Source: Calycina herbarum | Taxonomy: Eukaryota > Ascomycota > Leotiomycetes > Helotiales > Pezizellaceae | NCBI GenBank assembly: GCA_001414485.1 | Contig: LLEY01000019.1 | Span: 186,001 to 250,000, forward strand | DNA length: 64,000 nt | Direction: 5' to 3' | Shown: piece by piece, positions 30,679-41,662 of the stretch | How positions within the stretch are numbered: position 1 is the first letter of the stretch | How the letters are laid out: every line of letters starts with the position of its first letter | Position numbers and translations under genes: made by a program | The notes under the pieces: model-generated | Told to the model about the DNA's origin: nothing | What the model saw: the letters and a program-made list of their open reading frames with translations, nothing else | Databases searched by the model: none

Positions 30679-32428
30679 TTCTGTTTGGGTCATTGGTTTG
30701 TGTAGTTTTGCTAATGCCAACATTTTGAAGCGTTTATCCCAACCTTTTTTCTTCCTTTTTTGGAGGGGCAATATCACACTACATTATTCCATCCATGTGT
30801 GTCAGTCTCTCAGGGATTGGGCCGGGACATCGACGCGAAAGCGTTAGTACTAACTGCAAATATGTCTCACATATGCAGCCCATTTATTATATAATTGTTC
30901 TGGTTGTGCCGATTGGTTGCCGAAAAGAGTGGCACCCAAAACTTAAACCACACCAACACCAACATTTCTTGATAACCCTATCCTAAAACCACTTGCAGGT
31001 GCAGCCCCCAACTAAACCATTTATCCTCCTTGGCATGTAGTAAGTAAACTTCATACAACCAATCGTCGATAAAAATCTTTTGTTTCCTGTTGGATAGGTA
31101 GCCTCACGAGATTCCGAGACATATGTTATCGTGATCCCAGACACACCTGGTACAGTATGGTCTAACATTGAAGTATCTCAGATTCTCCACGTTATTAAAG
31201 AGGGGTTTGTCTTTATACACGCCGCAGTTATGCAGGTACCCCAGGTTATTGATAGATAAGCTACGAGATAGAAGGCCCTACTATCTTTGGTACGAAAGTA
31301 GAAGAAGAGGATAGAAGAGAAAGAAGAGAAGAGAGCTAGAAGGAGATAGAGATACCGGGGAAGTAAGAAGAATAGAACTAAAAAATAACTTTATTATCCT
31401 CGACTCTTATTGGTAGATATAACAAAACTCCTTTTAAAATAATAAAATAAAAATTAATTTTCCTCTCTGAATATCCCTTGTCGAGAGTTCCTGGCCCTCC
31501 TGGCCCTCCTACTGACCCAGGATGCCTAACTGGGAGAAGCCAGAAGAATATTCTAAGAGGGGGTATTGAGGTAAATTTAAGGACCATGCTTGATATAGCA
31601 GTGAGTGGCCAGGGATTGAGATGTTTGTGTACAACACTAGTTTGGGAACAGTTTGCTTGGAGTTGTCACTTTTCGAGTTATAACAGGAAGTTATAGGCCT
31701 TTGAAGCGGAGATTAAGCGAACTGAAATAAATAGTAGGAATTATCTAGATGGTACTAATAATTAAATAGATTGTATAAGTAATAGGTACGCGAACTACAA
31801 TCCTTCTCTAATTTGATTCCTCTATACTGCTTATGCGAAGTGGTTTAGCTTTCACTTCCGAGACTTGCCCTTCAATTGTTCCTCGTTGAGGAATATAAAT
31901 TATGCTCATTCCAATTACAAGACCCAAAAGAGCCCTGTATCAGTATTTGGGTTTAGCCCGTACCTTCAGCCCTGACTTACAGAGCCCATACCTTAGCGAG
32001 CGTTGAACGGTCTAGCTGTAGCCAGATCCGCTGCGGATTGTCCCTATTCTACAGCTTATGACCAGTAGGTGCAGCGATTTTACCTTGCACCCGGTGCTGT
32101 AGACCTAGCAGGAGTTCCCCGCATCCAGGTATGTTGCCTCAGAGACTTATCACGTCGTGGGCCGTGAGATTTGGGAACTAGTGTTCATTCCCTGTTACCT
32201 GTTAAAACCATGGTAGGCCATTATTTTATCATCGAAAGTTGATAATGCAGAAATTTGGAGTAATTAGTCATTCTTCGAGCATAATCCCGAGCTACCTCAT
32301 GCAGTCTTGTTTCTAACTGTATCAAAGAGCTAAATTTTGAGCTAAGCACACCATATGTTGTCAATCCTCCGCCGTACAAGCAATCCTAGTCCTGCAAATC
32401 TCTATCGCCAGTAATATCGCGAAAATAA
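30679..32428. other. Gene-free interval with A+T-rich and purine-rich blocks
   Basis: A purine-rich stretch (gaagaagaggatagaagagaa-like) covers 31298-31375 and is followed by A+T-rich sequence to 31460. A cctggccctcctggccctcct short duplication lies at 31491-31510, and aagagggggta at 31554 could be a polypurine tract of a lost retroelement. No coding sequence is supportable. The segment nearest 32428 is the 3' flank of the HORMA gene. Confidence 0.35.
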
Positions 32429-34473
32429 TTACAAAATTTGTGGACTTTGGGTGCTTTGGCAGTTTTCCGTCTCAGTAGCCAAGGTTTCGCGATAGCGCTT
32501 CCTTCCTACAACACTCGAGAGAGAAGTGGATGGGCTGGAAGTACCTTCGATACTGCTTCCTGCAGCAGAATCAGCTCTCATCATTCGCTCTCTGAGTATT
32601 TCTTTCATTGTTTTTTTTCCGGGTGTTTGAGCATGTGCAGGTGGCGACGACTCAATTCGATCTCCGAGTATTCGTCCAATTGTTCGTTTTTCAGGTGTTT
32701 GAACATGTGCAGGCTGCGACGACTCAATTCGCTGTGTATCTCGCTCGTCGAAGTGCGGCCGTGTGCCCTAAAAAATACTTAGTATTCAATTGGGAGAATA
32801 TATGAATAATGTGTCTTACGATTGTCTCCAGTAGCTCAAGTCTATCAGCCTGTGTATAAACATCATAGTCCGAATCGTAATCAGGGTCTGCCAAAGGACC
32901 AAGGCCATAGTGTGACGAGTCAGGGTTGTCCTGCATAGTCACAGGCGAAAGACTCTCATTGTCCTGGATTTCCTCGATATTTGGATCGAAATGGACTGTG
33001 GGACTTTCGATTTGGTCGCTCAAAGCTGCCGCCGGGTTCTGCGGGAGATGGACAGTCACACTTTTTGATCAGTAGCTGCATCATATAATCCCAATATGGG
33101 CAATACTTACAGGTGGAATGGTGTCTCCAGCGTCAAAGAAGTAGGGATGGCTGGCAGTACAAAAACTTGTTCGCTTGTCTTGAATCCGGGAGGGTGATAG
33201 CCCTCAGGTATTTTATCGTTCAGCCATAGATCTAAACTCATGATGGATCCTTTGGGAAGATCAGTGCCTGTCTCCATATGCTTTCTGATCGCAGAGGCAA
33301 GTGCGATTAAGTTCATGTTGGCCAAGTCTGTAGTCATAGTCGTCGGCGGCTGAGAAGATCCCGTTTCGGCATTGACGGAAAGAGCAAGAGAGCCGGGCTC
33401 TCCTCTTGCTGCCCCTACCTCTGTAAGTAATGTGTAAAAATTGTAGAACAATGAAAGTCGTTCTCCGAGAACGTTTTGAAGAATTCAAACCTAAATTCGT
33501 AGATTCTTCTAAACATTCTTGGAGAATGAATGTCATTGTTCCAAAATATTCGAAGCAAATAGAGGGAAGGGTGGTACGAGGACCAAAGCGTGGGATCCTT
33601 ACCCAAGTTCTCGATTGCTATCTGATACTTCTCGAATATGCCTCCATCTGGGGTGCTAAAATTTAGCTGCAAGCCTTTGAGGTATCCCTTCTCCAAGGCA
33701 TCTGCAACGCCGAGTTCCTGTTTTTATTAGATAAGGACTTTAGACCAGAGAGTGTATATACTTACTAGCCAATCCAGGAGTTTATCCCCCGCCTTGTGCT
33801 TTCCGCGCTTGATGATAGCAAGATCTTGCAAGTTGGCCTCTCTAGGAAAACATGGGTTCTTCCCTTTGCCCTTCTTGTATTTTTCGTAGGAAAGACCAGG
33901 AGATTTCACATCAATCGTTCTATAATCATAGTTGTCTTCGCTATGTCCAAGGATGTTTCTGATAAGAAGTAAGTAAAGGATGATCAGTCTTTGGGGATAA
34001 GAACACAAACCGAGCCCAGGCAATGATGGAAATCTATAGTTGGGTTAGCACTATGGACATATGGCATTGAAGCGATAGAGATGAAGGAGTGGAATACATA
34101 CAGTAGCAGTGAGGGCGATCTTTACAATTTCGATGCTGTATTGTTGATCAACGACAGCCTTGGTTATCGTAACAGCCTCCTGTTGAGGTCGATATACATG
34201 TCGAGGTCGAGGTCGAGACACACTTCGAGCAGCGCTTGGGGTAGCGGCGGGACGGGGCGCAACGGGGCGACGCTGGATAGTTCCCATTTTTCTCTGCACT
34301 TGACGGGGGAAGTTACTTGGGGTTGCAGGAGCGTTTAATTCATTCCGAGGGGGCTTTCGCGCATTCGTGACAGTGGCCGTGGCAGCCTTCAAGGTTCGAG
34401 TTCGCTTTGCTACAGGGAGCCCATCTTCAATCGATGGTAGAACACCACCACCAGAACGCGTCAGCATGGTCAT
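32429..34473 (-). CDS. hop1: HORMA-domain meiotic chromosome-axis protein (Hop1-like)
   Basis: Seven exons (34102-34473, 34011-34033, 33766-33958, 33603-33717, 33111-33420, 32820-33060 and 32429-32767) close in phase to 530 residues. Residues 1-94 are basic and disordered. The HORMA domain spans about 95-330: QQEAVTITKAVV and IISIIAWARNIL-type helix, KHKAGDKLLDWL, ADALEKGYLKGLQLNFSTPD and GGIFEKYQIAIENLG, then LPKGSIMSLDLWLND and IPEGYHPPGF. This is the order found in Hop1/HORMAD. Hop1 organises meiotic axes and promotes inter-homologue recombination. The C-terminal 200 residues are acidic then basic, with two tandem 24-residue repeats (residues about 431-478). No zinc finger is seen, unlike yeast Hop1. 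Exon 2 is only 23 nt. An in-frame ATG at 34737 exists, but its lead is low-complexity. Confidence 0.8.
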
Positions 34474-35855
34474 GGTGTTTGATTGTTCGTGGAGGAGGCG
34501 ACCCTCAAGAGTATATAGATGAAATATAGATGAAGGCGCGGTTGAGGTGAGAGTTGAAGGAAGATGGGGTGGAAGAGACGAAGAGGAGATTGAAGATGGA
34601 GGAGAAATAGTCGAGGTTGTGGGTGATGTGGGTGAGGAGGTGACGAGACTCTGCAAAGTACGGAAGGAAGATGCGGACAGGTAGGGAAGGGAAGTCGCGA
34701 ACGACCTGAGGGTACGCCCAAATAAGTCAACCCCCATGAATTGTCACTACCCAGGTAACATGAAATTTGTTAAATAACTGAGACAATAAGGAAATATTTT
34801 TCTTGTGATTCTCGTCTGTTTGTTTGGCTTCTCTTTTGATCCGGCTCTAAGTGCTCTTCGTCACCCTTCTATTATTGCTCGGAGACCTCGAAGAATGATA
34901 GCTGTTAATCGAGAATGTTTGGGAAAATTGGAAAATCAGTTCTCTTAGACTTTCCGAATAATAGTAGATATTAATTGAGAAGGTTGAGACGCCCGTTTTC
35001 TGAACTCTCCCAATCTCCTTGAATAATAGCAGCCTTTCTTCAAGCTGGTTTAGAAGAACCCCAAGCTCCTTCAATAATCACTGTCCTTGACCTTTTCTCG
35101 AAATCTGGGATGTCTTGAAAGTCGTAATGGACAATGGCCTCTGTTTAAGAAGACCTCTAAAATATCAAATATAAAAATCATTATGGTTCTTCAGGTTCCC
35201 CAGCTTCCATCTCATATTAGCATGCAATTATTTTTCTTTAAAGAGAAGGCTTTCCGTGAAAAGGTATTTTCGCTGCCAGACCCATTAGATAGATAGAAGA
35301 AGGCATTGGAAGACGTATAAGAATCAGGGGGGTGAAGACAACGACGTCTTCGAGTGACTCCCAAGCGCATGTCCATTGATCATTTAATCACCGAGAAGAT
35401 ACTTTTCAAAAGCTCCTGGTATCTGGGATTGAAACTTACCTAGGAACTTGGGTTGCTTGTAGATGTAAAGGATATATACCATATACTCGCCTCGAGAGAT
35501 GTTGTCACAGGACAGCCCTGGAGGGTGCCTTGGCATTATGGTAAGGACCCCTGTAATTCGCCTCTGAATGGTGGATGCCTAACAAGCTCCTCGCGGGTAT
35601 TGAAACTCCGCCGCGGGATCTCTGACAGGAGCACTGCACTGCACTTCGTAACTCGTAACCACACAGCCTCAGCTCACATAAAGACAACTCTGTCCCTCCT
35701 CCTCATACACCTTGTTTTACTTCCCACACCACACGAATAATTACAAAGTCCCAATCACTCAGTGTCTAACCATCACCTCAAATAGCCGCTTCACCACCCC
35801 TCAACTACCACCCCTCACTTATCCTCCTCTACCACCACCACTACCACCTCCCACG
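34474..35855. other. Divergent intergenic interval between hop1-like gene and SEC9
   Basis: Probably both promoters. tctatatac at 34510 region (minus-strand reading) is TATA-like for the HORMA gene. A C+T/ACC-rich leader runs into the SEC9 start. No gene or repeat supported. Confidence 0.4.
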
Positions 35856-37185
35856 ATGAAGAAATTCGGCTTCGGGAAGAAGGGCGAGAAAGGAGACAAG
35901 AATGCCCCTCCAGCAGCAAATCCATACGCACAACAACCACCATCCGCAGACCCATACGCGCAAGACACTAATAAATATGCGAACATGCCTCCACCGGGTC
36001 CTCCAGCAGCCTCGCCATACCAGCAAGCTCGACAAGGGCTTCCCCAAGGACCAGGACGAGGTGGTCTTCCTAGTGGCCCAGGTGGCGGACGGGGACCAGC
36101 TCCAAACCGTGCTCCTTCAAATGGCAGTGGATATGGAGCAGAGAAATACGGGAGTGGAGGTGGTTACGGTGCCAACAGATACGATACTCCTCCTGCCCCT
36201 CCTTCCGATACGGGTTCCAAATATGGCCCAGGTGGCTACGGTGGTTTACAGCGAAACAACAGTAGCGATACCACTACGACAGAAGACAATCGAGACGCTT
36301 TGTTTGGGGGCGCGAAGGATCGATACGCCCAGCGAGGTCCGATGCCACCGCCAAATCCTAGACAGCCTGGCGGTTACGGTGCCGAGTCAGAGGCTGATGG
36401 TGGATATGGCGGAGATAGACAGCTTACAGCAGAAGAAGAGGAAGAAGAAGATGTGGCAGCAACTAAACAACAAATTCGTTTCATGAAGCAAGAGGATGTT
36501 TCATCTACTCGAAATGCACTTCGAATTGCGGCCCAAGCTGAGGAGACTGGGCGAGCAACACTTGCCAGACTTGGCGCACAAGGAGAGCGTATTCACAATA
36601 CAGAGAAGAATCTTGATATCGCCGCCAACCACAACCGCATTGCTGAGGCCAAGGCCAAGGAGTTGAAGACCTTGAATAGAAGCATGTTTGCGGTTCACGT
36701 TAACAATCCCTTTACAGCATCTTCCAGAAGGGAAGCACGAGATCAAGAAATTGTGGAAAAGCATCGCGTTGAAAGAGATGAGCGTGAGGCTACACGACAA
36801 GCCGCTTTTGGGTCTCAGCAACGAATGGAATCGACATTTAAGAAGCTCCAACCAGGAGACGTTGGATATCGGGCCCCAGGCGCCAAAGCCAGTCTTGCAG
36901 AACGCTCGAAATACCAATTCGAAGCAGACTCGGAAGATGACGAAATGGAGAATGAGATTGATTCCAATCTTGATGCTATGAGTGGTGCTGTTGGCCGATT
37001 GAACATGCTGGCAAAGGCAACAGGCCAGGAGGTCGAGGCACAAAATGTGTTGCTTGACAGAGTTACGGGCAAGGTAAGTTATATCCAATTCTTGACTTTG
37101 GTCACAAAGCTAACGCATTCCTCAGACCAACGCAGTGGACGATCAGATTGTCATGAACAGAGCGAGATTGGATCGTATCAAGTAA
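35856..37185 (+). CDS. SEC9: t-SNARE Sec9 (SNAP-25 family)
   Basis: Plasma-membrane Qbc-SNARE that pairs with Sso and Snc for exocytosis. Exon 35856-37073 plus exon 37126-37185 give 425 residues; the intron (52 nt) has GTAAGT and CTCAG. The start is MKKFGFGKKGEKG at 35856. Residues 1-200 are Pro/Gly/Tyr-rich and disordered with NPYA and YGxGGYG repeats. The first SNARE helix lies about 205-285 (KQQIRFMKQEDVSSTRNALR ... LGAQGERIHNTEKNLD), with the zero-layer Gln in LGAQGER. The linker carries an NPF motif (VNNPFTAS), as in other Sec9 proteins. The second SNARE helix lies about 355-425 (DSNLDAMSGAVGRLNMLA ... EVEAQNVLLDRV then TNAVDDQI), with its zero-layer Gln in EVEAQNV. There is no palmitoylation cysteine cluster, as in yeast Sec9. 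The intron falls inside the second helix. Confidence 0.95.
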
Positions 37186-38307
37186 TCGAAGCACATGCTT
37201 TCCTGGAGATGCACATTAGATATCATTGTTTGGGCGTTGTGTTCTTTTGATGGGTATTTAAAATTTCAGTGGAATTAATACGCATTCGTCGTCTCTTTGG
37301 CTATGTGTGCTAAATCTTGGTTCCCGAGTTCTAAGAAACTCGATTTCCTCCAGTTAATACTAACTGTCTGCTTGCTAGGTAACAAAGTGACCGGATGTTT
37401 ACTTGCACTATCATAAGTGCCGGGAATGCACGGTCCAGAAATTCGGGTATTTGATGAGCAAAAGGGGCAAAAGAGGTCATAGACATAAATATATCCAAGG
37501 AGAATGCCCCCATATTTCTTCTCTTGTGAAGATTTGACAAAGAACGCGTTAGAATAAACAAAATTAGAAATTATGGAGTACCTAAAACAATCAGCTGCAG
37601 CCTCGCCCTCAGCCTACCATCTGCATCCTGAGTAGGTTCGTCCGAGGATTACATCAGCATCAGCATCATACAAGAGAGTGAGTTGATATATTTTCATTGT
37701 GGGTATAAAGAATAAAAAGAGCATAAAGTAAAGGGTTAGGCTAGCGAAATTGAATAATAATATATCAGTGAGAAAAAGTGTCTATTGAAAGATAAGTTTA
37801 CCGTCAGATTCTCGTAGGCTTTCAGATGTGCAAGTTTCTAAAAGGGGTGGTGAGTAAAGTGAGTGCACGAGAAAACCAAGTGGCGGGTTACGCTAGGAAG
37901 GAAACAGTGAGGGTACCCATCGGGCTCACTCAGCCTGAGATACCTGAACAACTAACTCCAACACGACGACCAAAATTATCAACCTCTACCGGCACCGATC
38001 TTTCCTCGACCTAGCCATCTCCTGCACCTCAACTCTCCGCTCCCTTCTTTTTCCAAAACCCCCGTAGACGCTGTTGTCTTCGTGATTCTCTCCGACTCCG
38101 ACTTCGACCACACCCCTCGCCCCCACCACGAGCCCACCACCATCAGTTTGAAAAGATCTCGGGCATTTCTACTTTGGCTATGGTTTTGTCAGCAGCTTAA
38201 TACTATATCGGAGGAAGTGAAAAGCTTCGCGCTTTACACGCGAGGAACGCGTTCATTCTTGAATTGAGGGGCGGGCCAACAGCACCACGAAGCAGCAACT
38301 TTCCACC
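37186..38307. other. Intergenic interval between SEC9 and CDC4
   Basis: About 1.1 kb with no supportable gene. The first 100 bp are the SEC9 3' flank, and the right half, C+T-rich from 37950, is probably the CDC4 promoter and leader. A short upstream open frame at 38264-38494 overlaps the CDC4 start in another phase. Confidence 0.4.
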
Positions 38308-41300
38308 ATGGAACCTCCAGCGCGGCCGACTTCCCAAAGACGGACCATCATGGGACAGAGTGCCAGCCCTCCTAATGCCTCGCAGAATTACACATCAGAT
38401 GGCTCGCCGAGTCCATTCGTCTCGAATCCGAAGTCCATGCATCCTAAATCCGAGGTCTTACGCCCTCGCTCGAGGAGCCAGACCGTCTCGATAGGATGGG
38501 AAGAAGACGGGGAAACTACTTCACGTCGAACCTCAAGATTAAAGATCGAGATGGCAGAATGCATCGAGACGAAGACCGTCACAACTACGACCACCACAAA
38601 AAGAGCCTATCCTTCCCTTCCATTTCCCAACCAGGCACTGGATTTGCTTGACGCAAAGGAATATCCCCTGGCGGTCAAGCCAACTCCGCTTCAACTTAAG
38701 AACATTTCTTATGAGGTTGATATTCAGGATGAGGAGGGTTTCTCGAGCAGTCCACCAAGGATTCAGCGAAAGGTTTGTTTAACATACTCTGGGCCATGAG
38801 AAAGGAAGCTAACTGTCCCGTAATTAGGCCGCTCGAATAGACAGCGCATCCAGTATACAAAATCGTCTGCGACGAAAGGACGAGCAGGAAAGACCGAGTA
38901 GCGAGGGACGCCGGGCATCGGCTACAATACAACCAACGGAACGACAGAAGGCTTTGCGATTGAGCAAAAAACTATCTCTATACAATACGGATAGCCAAGG
39001 GCGATTAGCAGGGAAAAGCCTTCATTCACGACCAAAGTCTCCAAAGTCTGGGAAAACACGCAGAAGCAATCGAGATGCTGACCATACACGGAATGGTCAA
39101 TCAGAAACCCCGGAAACACGAGTCCGACCTCTTGGGCTGGGTATGCATATCGCAAAGCACACGAAGTTTCCAGAAACCCCAGAAATGTCCGAGATGGAAT
39201 CATCTTCACTTGAACGTAGCCAACCCCCCATTTTCCACCCAGAAACGTATACCCCGCAATCCGGCTTGAGTCAAAACCAGTCGTTCGAGGATCTCGCAGA
39301 TCCAGACAGTCAAGAGTCTTTTGCCAACGCTGTTGCAACTCCGCCTATAGCCGAATCGGACCTCGAACTTCTCGACGATCCCAACCTATCTTTTGGTAGT
39401 TCCGTGCTACATCGCCCAATCCTCAATACCGCTGTTGCCCAAAATGCAAGTCTTCCAAGTCCCGGCCTCTCCCCTTCCTTTGCAGCTGTCGAACTTCATC
39501 AAGGCGGATACATGAAATCTGCCTCCCCTGACGGTGGCTCGACCACTGCTGCGAGCCCAGATACGCAGTCTGGGGATACGCAGGATACTCTTGAAGATGA
39601 AGAGATACTCTGTGCGATGCAAGGGGTTGGGCGACCCGGTGATTTGGCTCGAATTCGCGTACCATCCGTCATGGATAGCCGATCAATGCTTGAAACTTTT
39701 GAGTCGATGCCCAATGATATGAAAACCCTGATGATGTATCAATTTCTTCGAAGATGCCCGCGGAAGACCCTTCATGTATTAGCAGATGTCATTGGCCCTG
39801 CCCTCAAGTGCGACTTCTTGGAGCAACTGCCTGCGGAATTGAGTCTTCAAGTCCTGAGTTTCTTAGACCACAAGGATTTGTGCCGTGCTGCTCGAGTTTC
39901 AAAACACTGGAGAACCGTCATCGATACAGATGAGACGGGCTGGAAAGAACTTTTTGACCGTGACGGATTTTCCCTCCCTCCTGGAGAGCTTGAACGGGCT
40001 ATTCATCAAGGATGGGGTTGGCAGGATCCTCATGGACCAAACAGCGGAGAAGAAGATTTGAGTGTACCACCTGGACCCTCAACAGACAGTGACGTTGCAA
40101 TCCTTTCTAGCAAAATCATTGAAGAACCTATTCGAAAGTCTCGTTCAACCACCAAGAGGAAACGTGTAACTGGCGCCTTGGGATCGGAACGTGCAAAGCG
40201 CCGGGCTCTTGGACATGCAGACAAAGGGAGGACCTCAGCACCTGGATTCCACAAGTCAGAGGGCCCTCTAAGTGCTGCTACTGCAGCTGCTGTAGCAGTT
40301 CCTGACCCACGACGTGGCTTACCTGGTTTACGAAAACTCCACCTTTTCAAATCTCTTTATAGACGCCATCACTTGCTCAAGAATAGCTGGATGAACCCCG
40401 AGGTTGCCCCACACCATTTTGCATTCCCAGCCCACCCAGCACATGTCATCACCTGTCTTCAATTTGACGATGACAAGATTATTACCGGAAGCGATGATGC
40501 CCTTATACATGTATACGATACCAAGACCGGGGTCTTGAGAAAGAGACTCGAAGGCCACGAGGGTGGTGTTTGGGCGTTGCAATATGAAGGAAACGTTCTT
40601 GTTTCTGGATCTACGGATCGTTCAGTTCGTGTCTGGGATATCGAAAAAGGATTATGTACTCAAGTATTTCACGGTCATACCTCCACAGTCCGTTGCCTGC
40701 AGATCCTCTTGCCTGAGATGATCGGCAAGACGGAGAAGGGCCAAGCAATCATGGTTCCAGAAAAGCCATTGATAATCACAGGATCTCGAGACTCCCAACT
40801 TAGAGTATGGAGATTGCCCGAGCAGGGCTCCAAACGTTATATTCAGACTTCCGCGCCATTGAATGATGCTGATTGTCCCTATTTTGTTCGTGTTTTGGCC
40901 GGCCATGCTCACTCGGTACGAGCCATCGCTGCGCATCGGGATACTTTGGTCAGTGGCAGCTATGACAATACTGTCAGAGTCTGGAAGATATCCACGGGCG
41001 AGACAGTACACCGACTCACTGGACATGCCATGAAAGTATACAGTGTTGTACTTGACCACAAGCGCAACCGATGCATCAGTGGATCGATGGACAACTTCGT
41101 CAAGATCTGGTCTCTCGAAACCGGTGCTTGTCTATTCAGTTTAGAAGGACATACCTCTCTGGTTGGGTTGCTTGATCTCGCAGATGAACGATTGGTATCC
41201 GCTGCTGCTGATTCAACATTGAGAATATGGGATCCTGAGAATGGACAATGCAAGAGTACATTGACGGCTCACACTGGCGCCATCACATGCTTCCAGCACG

Positions 41301-41662
41301 ATGGTCAAAAGGTTATTTCTGGATCAGACCGAACGCTGAAGATGTGGAATATCAAGACAGGAGAGTGCATGAAGGATCTCTTGACCGATCTCAGCGGTGT
41401 TTGGCAAGTCAAATTTGACGAACGGAGATGTGTAGCTGCTGTGCAGCGTGACAATCTCACATATCTTGAGGCAAGTTTCCTCCATATTTTCTTTGTATGC
41501 TCCCATATTAACTTCTACCAGGTTCTCGATTTCGGCGCTTCGAGAGATGGGATCCCGGCTTCTCAACGCGGCTTTCGGAATCTTTTACAACTAGACGATT
41601 TTCGGAATCTTTTACAACTAGACGATGCCCGACCACCAATCGAGGAGGGTGATGAATCCTGA
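38308..41662 (+). CDS. cdc4: F-box/WD40 ubiquitin-ligase adaptor Cdc4
   Basis: Substrate-recognition subunit of an SCF ubiquitin ligase that binds phosphodegrons and drives cell-cycle proteolysis. Exons 38308-38772, 38828-41470 and 41522-41662 give 1082 residues. The order of domains is Cdc4-specific. A long disordered N-terminus is followed by the dimerisation helix (MLETFESMPNDMKTLMMYQF, about residue 441). Next come the F-box (LPAELSLQVLSFLDHKDLCR, about 489-535), a basic linker, and eight WD40 repeats from about 690 to 1030. The second and third repeats contain GSTDRSVRVWD and HTSTVRCLQIL, the latter typical of Cdc4. The second intron (41471-41521, 51 nt) starts with GCAAGT, a GC-AG intron; because its length is divisible by three, the frame stays open if it is retained. 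Near the C-terminus a 27-bp unit is duplicated in frame (41573-41599 and 41600-41626). Confidence 0.93.

Noticed and set aside
31240..31700. Possible retroelement 3' end with polypurine tract aagaggggg
   Set aside because: No coding remnant, second LTR or target duplication supports it, so it is only mentioned in the interval note.
34474..34737. Alternative N-terminal extension of the HORMA protein
   Set aside because: The 88 extra codons are Ser/Thr/Pro low-complexity and contain TATA-like sequence; the ATG at 34473 gives a more reasonable start.
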